Positions 1-5,527 of a DNA stretch of 7,116 nucleotides are shown here, one piece after another. This DNA is from an uncultured Rhizobiaceae group bacterium (lineage in GTDB: Bacteria; Pseudomonadota; Alphaproteobacteria; Rhizobiales; Rhizobiaceae): assembly GCA_938030645.1 (NCBI GenBank), contig CALHHQ010000069.1, forward strand, positions 1 through 7,116, given 5' to 3'. Under the pieces are notes generated by a model that worked only from the letters and a program-made list of their open reading frames with translations, made no database searches and was not told the origin of the DNA. Made by a program: the position numbers and the translations under genes. Each line of letters starts with the position of its first letter. Position 1 is the stretch's first letter.

Positions 1-92
1 GCCAATGTGAAAGGCACAAAAACAGATCCACTTGTATGACTGGCAACCCCGTCACCAAGCACGCCCAATGCACGAATTTTCACTTCAGACAT
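1..92 (-). CDS. Class I SAM-dependent RNA methyltransferase (RumA/TrmA family), N-terminal fragment
   Basis: Only the first 30 codons are visible; the rest lies beyond the left edge. The ATG is at 92-90. The fragment starts MSEVKIRALGVLGDGVA and continues to a VFVPFTL segment. This matches the N-terminal TRAM-like domain of the COG2265 uracil-C5 RNA methyltransferases, where a glycine-rich LGxxGDGxA turn is followed by a strand reading VFVPFTLPGE. Such enzymes methylate uracil C5 in rRNA or tRNA, but the catalytic domain is not present, so the target cannot be assigned. The start overlaps the tlyA stop by 8 bp (ATGTCTGA), which implies translational coupling. A TlyA-then-RumA-like order is common in Hyphomicrobiales. 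The family call is fairly safe and the exact subfamily is not. Confidence 0.75.
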   Translation of the reverse strand, partial: MSEVKIRALGVLGDGVASHTSGSVFVPFTL

Positions 93-837
93 GTCGTGCT
101 CCACACAATAAATATTCTTGATTGCCATCGCCACCCGTCAAAGGAGATGGCAGGAAATGAGTGATCGACCATCCTGGTAGATTTTTAAACCAGACTTCGA
201 TCTCCTCCAGCGTCTTGTCCACTAAAGCATCGTCAGTCACAAGCCCTCCTTTGCCGATACCGTCGCGGCCAACTTCAAATTGCGGTTTCACCAAAAGGAC
301 GCAGGCTGCGGTTTCAGCGGTCAGCAATAGTGCGGGTTCTGCCGCAATTCGGAGCGAAATGAAACTCATGTCGCTCACCACAATCTGTGGCTGATGTGGA
401 AACGTGTTCCTGACCAGATCGCGCGCATTGAATTTCTCAAGATTGGTGACGTTTGGATTGTTGGAAATATGTTCAACCATCTGGCCATGGCCCACATCCA
501 AAGCAAACACATGGCGCGCACCACGTTCCAGCAGAACTTCGGTAAATCCACCCGTAGAGGACCCAAGATCGAGGCAGTATTTGTTATTCACATCAATGCC
601 ACTCTCATCCAATCCTGCGATCAGCTTGAGGGCGGCGCGCGATACATAGCCTTGAGTTGGATCATCCACTTTGATTTTGGCATTTGGGAAAAAAGTATTG
701 CCCGCTTTGCGCACCACATTGCCATCCACACACACGCATCCCCTCGCAATCATATCACGCGCCCGCGAACGGCTTGGGGCAAAACCGAGCTCGGTCATAA
801 GGATATCAATGCGTTGTTTTGTGTTCGCGTCCTGCAT
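85..837 (-). CDS. tlyA: TlyA family rRNA (cytidine-2'-O)-methyltransferase
   Basis: The protein has 250 aa, normal for the family. Residues 8-60 form an S4 RNA-binding domain, with the typical SRSRARDMIARG stretch at 22-33. Residues 63-245 form an FtsJ-like Rossmann methyltransferase domain. Visible landmarks are SRAALKL (K71), SAM-binding motif I LDLGSSTGGF at 89-98, VSDMSF with D156, LLVKPQFE with K184, and a closing GNQEYLL with E241; together they give the K-D-K-E catalytic set. The family 2'-O-methylates 23S rRNA C1920 and in some members also 16S C1409; which applies here cannot be read from sequence. Older annotations call it hemolysin A. The ATG at 837 is chosen because no in-frame ATG, GTG or TTG lies between it and the preceding gene. 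It has no clear Shine-Dalgarno sequence. The stop overlaps the next gene's start. Confidence 0.95.
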   Translation of the reverse strand: MQDANTKQRIDILMTELGFAPSRSRARDMIARGCVCVDGNVVRKAGNTFFPNAKIKVDDPTQGYVSRAALKLIAGLDESGIDVNNKYCLDLGSSTGGFTEVLLERGARHVFALDVGHGQMVEHISNNPNVTNLEKFNARDLVRNTFPHQPQIVVSDMSFISLRIAAEPALLLTAETAACVLLVKPQFEVGRDGIGKGGLVTDDALVDKTLEEIEVWFKNLPGWSITHFLPSPLTGGDGNQEYLLCGARHV

Positions 838-881
838 CAGCGATGCATGGCAGGCGGCATCTTGAAAGGCAAGAAACAGAC

Positions 882-1259
882 TTAGTCTTGCTTGGCGATC
901 ATTTTATCAACGGCGGCAGTTAGGTCATCAAGGTCGCTATGCCCTGCCAGTGTGACAACGTCATCTTCCTGTTCTACAGAATTCGTGATGATGTTGCGGT
1001 CAAGACCATCTGCATCAAGCGAAGCACGTTCATCATCCAAATTGATTTCAATTGGTTTCAATTGGTCAATCATAAACTCTGTCAAAAACACATTCCGTGC
1101 AGCAGGTTTTATTGTGCCGCGAATGGTGCCCAATTTAGCTTGCAACCGTACAGCCGCCGCTTTGTGAATTGAACTTGATCGTGAATCTTCCGCCTGCGCA
1201 GCATTAGTAAATGCAAAGCTTGCAACAAATAAAAGAGCAGTGTTTTTCAAAAAACGCAT
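882..1259 (-). CDS. Small acidic exported protein of unknown function
   Basis: The protein has 125 aa and I do not recognise it. Residues 1-23 form a clear Sec signal peptide: basic start MRFLKN, hydrophobic core ALLFVASFAF, and an AQA cleavage site before E24. The mature part of about 102 aa has no cysteine and no further membrane segment. Its first half is mixed (basic residues between 27 and 55). From residue 71 on it is strongly acidic, with about 17 D/E against 4 K/R, including LDDERASLDADGLD and EQEDD. This suggests a soluble periplasmic protein. A GGGA/AGGGA-like stretch lies 12-20 nt before the ATG as a modest ribosome site. It lies 113 bp after the 44-aa ORF and 44 bp before tlyA. 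It could be lineage-specific. Alternatives such as an inhibitor-like or metal-binding protein cannot be supported. Confidence 0.75.
   Translation of the reverse strand: MRFLKNTALLFVASFAFTNAAQAEDSRSSSIHKAAAVRLQAKLGTIRGTIKPAARNVFLTEFMIDQLKPIEINLDDERASLDADGLDRNIITNSVEQEDDVVTLAGHSDLDDLTAAVDKMIAKQD
1046..1065. repeat. Two tandem copies of a 10-bp unit inside a coding region
   Basis: TTTCAATTGG occurs twice back to back, flanked by partial copies (AATTGA before, TCAATC after). It lies inside the acidic exported protein gene, around the codons for DQLKPIEIN. Because 10 is not a multiple of three, the two copies are read in different frames, so this is a DNA-level repeat and not a peptide repeat. 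Probably a small slippage product. Confidence 0.6.
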
Positions 1260-1286
1260 AGTGATAATCCCAGTTCCCTGAAGAGT

Positions 1287-1315
1287 TATCTACAATTTGA
1301 ATTGAAAAAGACCAA
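1287..1315 (-). promoter_or_regulatory. Weak candidate promoter for the acidic exported protein gene
   Basis: On the minus strand TTGGTC (1315-1310) and TAGATA (1292-1287) are separated by 17 nt, the standard spacing. Each hexamer matches the sigma-70 consensus at only about three positions. The spacer holds a CAATT-N2-AATTG inverted repeat. The 113-bp gap (1260-1372) would suit an independent promoter, but the match is poor. Confidence 0.2.
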
Positions 1316-1372
1316 AACAATTGGGTTAAAAAAGAGTCACTTGGTTAACACATCTACTGGCGTGTTTTGGGC

Positions 1373-1507
1373 TCAAAAACACTGCATCAACATGCCAGCC
1401 ATATAGGTGAGATAAACATCGCCGCCAAACATAGACCATAAACCTGCCGCTGCACCGAGAAAACCGCCGCTTGCAACAATAATGGATATTTTTGCAGTCA
1501 ATGACAT
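1373..1507 (-). CDS. 44-aa hydrophobic small ORF directly downstream of the Sco gene
   Basis: The reading frame runs from the ATG at 1507-1505 to a TGA at 1375-1373. It starts MSLTAKISIIVASGGF and ends YMAGMLMQCF. Residues 7-25 form a plausible transmembrane helix with closely spaced small residues (G14, G15, G18, A19-A21, G22), and 32-44 is a second, weaker hydrophobic stretch. There are two charged residues in total, K6 and D30. An AGGA sits at 1518-1515, exactly 7 nt before the ATG, and overlaps the stop codon of the Sco gene, so the two are probably translated in tandem. I know no named family for it. Its position suggests a small inner-membrane partner of the copper chaperone or of cytochrome oxidase assembly; that is inference. 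The ribosome site, spacing and composition favour a real gene, but length alone cannot prove it. Confidence 0.55.
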   Translation of the reverse strand: MSLTAKISIIVASGGFLGAAAGLWSMFGGDVYLTYMAGMLMQCF

Positions 1508-1514
1508 CAATTCA

Positions 1515-1518
1515 TCCT
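1515..1518 (-). promoter_or_regulatory. Shine-Dalgarno AGGA for the 44-aa ORF
   Basis: AGGA on the minus strand is spaced 7 nt from the ATG at 1507 and shares bases with the Sco stop TAG (1519-1517). It is the main evidence for the start of the small ORF. An ATG inside the same stretch (GGATGA) is followed at once by a TGA and is not a useful start. Confidence 0.5.
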
Positions 1519-2110
1519 AAGACTTCACAAGCCGTTCAAGTTTCTTCTGGGCGGTTTCCATTTGTTCGCCATAGGCAATTGTTCCAAAGAACTCACCATC
1601 GGCCTTCATGAGGAACGTGGTGGCCGTGTGGTTCATTGTATAATCGCCATCACCAGCGTCCACCTTTTCGGCAAACACGCGCCATTTTTTCACAATATCC
1701 GCAATTTGCGCTTCGCTGCCTGTGATGCCTTTTATGCGTTTGTCAAAAGCTGTGAGATAAGTGCCAAGCATTTCCGGCGTGTCGTGTGTGGGGTCAACTG
1801 TCACAAAATAAACGTCCAGTTTGTCGCCATCTGGACCAAGGGCTTTCAGCCATTCACCGGCTTCATACAGCGTTGTCGGGCAAACGTCAGGGCAGTTTGT
1901 AAAACCGAAGAACAAGGCATGGGGGCGACCTTTGAGATCATCGTGGGTTATTTTCTCTCCGTTTGTATTTAATGCGGTGAATGGCCCACCCACAGAAACA
2001 AGCCCGGCAACTTTGTTGTCTTTGCCAAGGAAATTCCCAATTGTCGAAAAGGCAAGAAAGCCAGCCAAGACGAAAATCACGGCCCAAATACCATAACGTA
2101 GAAATTTCAT
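1517..2110 (-). CDS. sco: SCO1/SenC family copper chaperone (thioredoxin fold)
   Basis: The protein has 197 aa, typical for bacterial Sco. Residues 6-27 form an N-terminal membrane anchor or uncleaved signal, so the thioredoxin-like domain (about 38-195) faces the periplasm. The copper-binding motif is CPDVC with C73 and C77, inside the family stretch FFGFTNCPDVCPTT. The third ligand is H161 in YTMNHTATTF. The conserved strand VTVDPTHDTPE lies at 103-113. Sco proteins deliver copper to, or reduce, the CuA site of cytochrome c oxidase subunit II; some bacterial members act in redox or copper balance. No oxidase gene is visible here. The ATG at 2110 is preceded by AGAGGG about 6 nt away, a good ribosome site. 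The gene sits 91 bp after dxs and 9 bp before the small hydrophobic ORF. Confidence 0.93.
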   Translation of the reverse strand: MKFLRYGIWAVIFVLAGFLAFSTIGNFLGKDNKVAGLVSVGGPFTALNTNGEKITHDDLKGRPHALFFGFTNCPDVCPTTLYEAGEWLKALGPDGDKLDVYFVTVDPTHDTPEMLGTYLTAFDKRIKGITGSEAQIADIVKKWRVFAEKVDAGDGDYTMNHTATTFLMKADGEFFGTIAYGEQMETAQKKLERLVKS

Positions 2111-2171
2111 AATTTGCCCTCTGGTCGCAGTTTAGAACTGTCTTACGAGATGTGTTGTAACTTCAACAATC

Positions 2172-2213
2172 AAACATTCGTGCACGAGATGCGGCAATGT
2201 TTCACGCACGAAT
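2172..2213. repeat. Two mutually exclusive inverted repeats over the dxs stop codon
   Basis: Pair one is ATTCGTGC (2176-2183) with GCACGAAT (2206-2213), a perfect 8-bp match with a 22-nt loop. Pair two is AAACATT (2172-2178) with AATGTTT (2196-2202), a perfect 7-bp match with a 17-nt loop. They share bases 2176-2178, so only one can form at a time. The left part also holds the 8-bp palindrome CGTGCACG (2179-2186). The dxs stop TGA (2204-2202) lies within the region. No run of T follows in the direction of transcription, so it is not a standard terminator; it might affect dxs mRNA 3' stability or partial readthrough into sco. Confidence 0.35.
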
Positions 2214-4112
2214 TGGCAATTCGTTTGCGCGTCCAAGTGCGGCAAAAACGGTATCCATAATTCCAGCTTTGTCTAAACCTGCATTTGCTATCATAGCCGC
2301 TGGACTCATCTGATCCATGTAAACATCTGGCATCGTCATGGTGCGAATTTTCAATCCACTGTCCAGCAAGCCTTGACCCGCAAGTTCATGCAAAACCATG
2401 GCGCCAAAGCCGCCTGTCGAACCTTCTTCAACGGTGATGAGCACATCATGGTTCAGCGCCAATTGACGAATGAGATCTGTGTCCAATGGTTTGGCAAACC
2501 GTGCGTCTGCAACGGTGGTAGACAGGCCGTGATCTTCCAGTTCTTCCGCAGCCAACAAACAGTCTTGTAAGCGTGATCCAAACGACAGCAATGCAATCGC
2601 GCTGCCTTCGCGGACAACGCGTCCTTTTCCGATCTGCAAAATAGAACCACGCTCCGGCATTTCTACACCGACGCCTTCGCCACGTGGATAGCGGAATGAA
2701 ATAGGCCCTTCGTCATAGGCGACCGCAGTGGCCACCATGTGTTTCAATTCGGCCTCGTCTGCTGCTGCCATGACGGTAAAGCCGGGCAAGCAGGAGAGAT
2801 AAGCGACATCAAATGACCCAGCATGTGTCGCCCCATCAGCGCCCACGTAACCTGCGCGGTCAATGGGGAAGCGCACGGGCAATTGTTGAATTGATACATC
2901 ATGCACAACTTGATCGTAACCGCGTTGCAAGAATGTCGAGTAAATCGCGCAAAACGGTTTGTACCCTTCGCTCGCCAAACCGGCAGCAAACGTGACCGCG
3001 TGTTGTTCGGCAATGCCCACGTCATAGGTGCGATCTGGAAACGTATCCTGAAAAATATCTATGCCCGTTCCGCCCGGCATGGCAGCACTTATACCAACGA
3101 TCTTGTCATCGTCCATTGCCTCTTGCACCAGTGATTGGCCAAAGACTTTTGTGTAGGATGGAGCGTTGGGAACGCTTTTTGCCTGTTCACCTGTGACCAC
3201 ATCAAACTTCGCAACCGCATGCAGTTTGTCTGTTGCCCCTTCTGCAGGCGCGTAGCCTTTGCCTTTTTCGGTTATCACATGAATCAGGATTGGGCCTTGT
3301 TTACTGTCGCGTACATTGCGCAAAATCGGCAACAGCGCGTCAAGATCGTGCCCATCGATTGGCCCGACATAGTAAAATCCCAGTTCTTCAAACATGGTTC
3401 CGCCCAGCCAGTAACCACGTGCGAATTCTTCCGTTTTCCGCGCTTTGTCTTGAAAAAATTTCGGCAGTTTTTGACTAAGTTGCTTGGCTGTCTCTCGAAT
3501 GGAGCGATAGGTCTGGCCTGAAACCAAACGGGCAAGATAGTGGCTCATCGCACCTGTGGGCGGCGCAATCGACATATCATTGTCGTTCAAAATAACAATC
3601 TGTCTTGCATCCATTCCACCCGCATTGTTCATGGCTTCATAGGCCATGCCCGCGGTGATTGATCCGTCACCAATAATAGACACCACGTTGCGATCAACGC
3701 CTTCGAGACGCGCCGCTTCAGCCATGCCAAGGCCAGCCGAAATGGACGTCGAAGAGTGCGCTGCACCAAACGGGTCAAATTCGCTTTCTGCACGTTTTGT
3801 GAAACCAGAAAGCCCGTCTTCCTGGCGCAAAGTGCGAATGCGGTCGCGGCGACCAGTCAAAATTTTGTGCGGATAACACTGGTGGCCCACATCCCAAATG
3901 ATACGGTCGTGGGGCGTGTTGAACGTGTGGTGCAATGCGACGGTGAGTTCCACAACACCCAACCCTGCGCCCAGGTGGCCACCTGTCACAGAAACAGCAT
4001 CGATCATCTCACGACGCACTTCATCGGCAACTTGAGGCAATTGTTCGTCACTCAATTTTCGAAGATCTTTAGACTGTACAATCGTGTCGAGAAGAGGGGT
4101 TTCAGGTTTCAC
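2202..4112 (-). CDS. dxs: 1-deoxy-D-xylulose-5-phosphate synthase
   Basis: The protein has 636 aa, close to the usual 620-640. It condenses pyruvate and glyceraldehyde 3-phosphate to DXP with thiamine diphosphate, the first step of the MEP pathway, which also feeds thiamine and pyridoxal synthesis. The ThDP domain shows H46 (SVTGGHLG), DVGHQCYPHKILTGR at 74-88, GDGSITAGMAYEAMNNAG at 148-165 with the Mg/ThDP-binding D149, and LNDNDMSI at 175-182 with N178. The pyrimidine-binding domain shows E369 in GIAEQHAV, R397, R419, D426 and H430 in GADGATH, and RYPRG at 474-478. These positions run within a few residues of the E. coli enzyme. The C-terminal transketolase domain spans about 500-630. The start is a GTG at 4112-4110, because an in-frame TGA lies nine codons upstream with no ATG between; only a weak GAAAG ribosome site precedes it. 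The enzyme looks intact. Confidence 0.97.
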   Translation of the reverse strand: MKPETPLLDTIVQSKDLRKLSDEQLPQVADEVRREMIDAVSVTGGHLGAGLGVVELTVALHHTFNTPHDRIIWDVGHQCYPHKILTGRRDRIRTLRQEDGLSGFTKRAESEFDPFGAAHSSTSISAGLGMAEAARLEGVDRNVVSIIGDGSITAGMAYEAMNNAGGMDARQIVILNDNDMSIAPPTGAMSHYLARLVSGQTYRSIRETAKQLSQKLPKFFQDKARKTEEFARGYWLGGTMFEELGFYYVGPIDGHDLDALLPILRNVRDSKQGPILIHVITEKGKGYAPAEGATDKLHAVAKFDVVTGEQAKSVPNAPSYTKVFGQSLVQEAMDDDKIVGISAAMPGGTGIDIFQDTFPDRTYDVGIAEQHAVTFAAGLASEGYKPFCAIYSTFLQRGYDQVVHDVSIQQLPVRFPIDRAGYVGADGATHAGSFDVAYLSCLPGFTVMAAADEAELKHMVATAVAYDEGPISFRYPRGEGVGVEMPERGSILQIGKGRVVREGSAIALLSFGSRLQDCLLAAEELEDHGLSTTVADARFAKPLDTDLIRQLALNHDVLITVEEGSTGGFGAMVLHELAGQGLLDSGLKIRTMTMPDVYMDQMSPAAMIANAGLDKAGIMDTVFAALGRANELPIRA

Positions 4113-4154
4113 GTTTTTGCTTTCGTGTTGTCGATCTCAATCGGCGACAATCCA

Positions 4155-4175
4155 TATATAAGATGGCGCGCGCCA
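4155..4175 (-). promoter_or_regulatory. 12-bp palindrome beside a TATATA box upstream of dxs
   Basis: TGGCGCGCGCCA (4164-4175) is a perfect 12-bp palindrome in the 116-bp gap between xseB and dxs. On the minus strand it is followed after 3 nt by TATATA (4160-4155), a possible -10 element placing transcription start about 30-40 nt before the dxs GTG. No convincing -35 hexamer stands at 16-18 nt. The palindrome could be an operator or a short hairpin. Both are inference; only the sequence symmetry is certain. Confidence 0.35.
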
Positions 4176-4228
4176 AATTCACCGTCATTTTGAGGTGATT
4201 GTGTAATTGTCGCAGTTATGAATAGCGA

Positions 4229-4486
4229 TTAGGAATCCAAAGGTTCCGTGCCCTTCGCTGATCCATCGGCCCCAACCCGAATTTTTTCCACTTTGTCTTC
4301 AGCAGCAGAAAGTAATTTGGCACAGTGCTTTTTCAAGGCTTCGCCGCGCTCATACGTTTTGATGCTTTCTTCCAATTCCACATCGCCACGTTCTAGATCG
4401 TTGACGATTTTTTCCAACTGATCGAGCGCTTGCTCGAAAGTCAATTTGGAAACATCTGCGCTTGCTTGGTTGGCATCTTCGCTCAT
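4229..4486 (-). CDS. xseB: Exodeoxyribonuclease VII small subunit
   Basis: The protein has 85 aa, normal for XseB. Exonuclease VII (one XseA with several XseB chains) degrades single-stranded DNA in both directions to oligonucleotides in the cytoplasm. The family core is visible at about 14-68: LTFEQALDQLEKIVNDLERG, then a strongly helical stretch with ESIKTYERGEALKKHC ending in KVEKI. It has the two-helix coiled-coil character of the family. The frame is open to 4546, but the ATG at 4486 is preferred: it gives the usual N-terminus (MSEDANQ), has GAGAG 8 nt upstream, and avoids overlapping the deacetylase gene, which ends at 4510. XseA is not in the window. xseB immediately before dxs is a standard alphaproteobacterial arrangement. 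Confidence 0.95.
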   Translation of the reverse strand: MSEDANQASADVSKLTFEQALDQLEKIVNDLERGDVELEESIKTYERGEALKKHCAKLLSAAEDKVEKIRVGADGSAKGTEPLDS

Positions 4487-4509
4487 GGAAATACTCTCAA
4501 ATTCGTTTT

Positions 4510-5436
4510 CTAACCGCGCATCATGCGCTGCACATGGGTGGCGCAAGATTCGGCTAATCCTTGAAGATCATAGCCGCCTTCCAACAGGCTGACGACCCGG
4601 TTGTTGCTGTATTTTGCAGCAGTATCGAGCAGTTTTCCCGTAGCCCAGTCAAAATCATCAGCAACCAGATTGATGTTCGCCAATGGATCGCGGTGATGTG
4701 CGTCAAATCCGGCGGAGATAATCAATAGGTCCGGCCGAAAATTGTCCAAGGCGGGTAGGACTCGGCTGCGGAATGCTTCTTTGAACCCGTCACCATCCAT
4801 ACCCGGCGTGAGGGGGGCATTGTGAATATTGCCGGCACCCGTTTCGTTCTTGTCGCCCGTGCCGGGAAACAGCGGCATTTGGTGGGTGGATGCATACATC
4901 ACACTTGGGTCATCGAAGAAAATATCTTGCGTTCCGTTGCCGTGGTGCACATCCCAATCAACAATAGCCACCCGCTCAACGCCGTGCACCTTTTGCGCAT
5001 GTCGTGCCATGATCGCGGCTGTGTTGACGAAACAGAACCCCATGGCGGTGGTCTTCTCAGCATGGTGCCCCGGCGGTCGTGCAGCCAAAAACGCATTGTC
5101 CGCTTGGCCAGCAAACACGGCGTCCACTGCGGCCAAACCACCACCAACAGCGTGGCGCATACAGTTCCACGTTTGTGGGCTCATGGTTGTGTCGGGATCA
5201 ATACGCACCCGGCCTTCTTCGGGCGCTTGTTCACGCAGGTGCTGCACATGACTTTCAGGATGCCCGTAAAGAAACGTGTCTTCATCTGCCATCACGGTTT
5301 CAAACCGCGTCAGCTTCTCGAATGGTTCTGCCGACAAGGCTTCTGCCACCGAACGAATACGGTCTGGTCGTTCAGGATGCCCGTCCGGCACCAAATGCTC
5401 GGCAAATATCTCGTGGGTGTAAAGATGTGTGGTCAT
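4510..5436 (-). CDS. Histone deacetylase superfamily protein (class II-like deacetylase)
   Basis: The protein has 308 aa. Zn-dependent deacetylases of this superfamily remove acyl groups from lysine, polyamines or related amides; in bacteria the substrate is usually unknown. Diagnostic motifs in order are GHPERPDRI (19-27), ARPPGHHAE with the catalytic His pair H124-H125, GFCFVNTAAI (133-142), the zinc site VDWDVHHGNGTQD with D162 and H164, STHQMPLFPGTG (183-194), SAGFDAHHRDPL with zinc ligand D245, and LLEGGYDL with the transition-state tyrosine Y289. All catalytic residues are present, so it should be active. The frame extends to a TTG at 5460, but the ATG at 5436 has AGGGA 10 nt upstream and gives the usual MTTHLYTHE start. 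It precedes xseB by 23 bp and is probably cotranscribed with it. No signal peptide, so cytoplasmic. Confidence 0.93.
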   Translation of the reverse strand: MTTHLYTHEIFAEHLVPDGHPERPDRIRSVAEALSAEPFEKLTRFETVMADEDTFLYGHPESHVQHLREQAPEEGRVRIDPDTTMSPQTWNCMRHAVGGGLAAVDAVFAGQADNAFLAARPPGHHAEKTTAMGFCFVNTAAIMARHAQKVHGVERVAIVDWDVHHGNGTQDIFFDDPSVMYASTHQMPLFPGTGDKNETGAGNIHNAPLTPGMDGDGFKEAFRSRVLPALDNFRPDLLIISAGFDAHHRDPLANINLVADDFDWATGKLLDTAAKYSNNRVVSLLEGGYDLQGLAESCATHVQRMMRG

Positions 5437-5479
5437 GGTGAGAAGTTCCCTTTCGACCAAACTGCGCCGCAGCTCTCGT

Positions 5480-5524
5480 TAGGTCAATGCGTCAGGGTTG
5501 CCCGTCAACAAGTGGGTTTTGACG
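5480..5524 (-). promoter_or_regulatory. Candidate promoter with inverted repeat upstream of the deacetylase gene
   Basis: In the 91-bp gap before the deacetylase gene, the minus strand carries TTGACG (5508-5503), a good -35, then 17 nt, then GACCTA (5485-5480), a poor -10. The -35 is the inner half of an inverted repeat CGTCAA-N10-TTGACG (5524-5503), lying just after the FG-GAP gene stop. TGAC recurs twice more downstream (CTGACG, TTGACC). A regulator bound to the repeat would cover the -35. Functional reading is inference. Confidence 0.3.
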
Positions 5525-5527
5525 TGT

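Noticed and set aside
394..885. Plus-strand open frame of 163 codons
   Set aside because: Antisense to tlyA with no recognisable motif; the tlyA frame carries the S4 and FtsJ signatures.
1312..1370. Inverted repeat CCAAAACA (1312-1319) and TGTTTTGG (1363-1370)
   Set aside because: The 8-bp arms are 43 nt apart and AT-rich, with no T-run in the direction of transcription, so neither a terminator nor a convincing operator.
1341..1372. Possible terminator after the 44-aa ORF (AACAC/GTGTT stem followed at a distance by a run of six T)
   Set aside because: The stem is only 5 bp with a 10-nt loop and the T-run begins about a dozen bases after it, so intrinsic termination is not supported.
3135..3521. 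Plus-strand 128-codon frame inside dxs
   Set aside because: It is antisense to a continuous, fully conserved dxs reading frame and shows no family resemblance.
4487..4546. Upstream extension of xseB
   Set aside because: It would overlap the deacetylase gene by 37 bp and add residues not seen in the XseB family; the ATG at 4486 has its own ribosome site.
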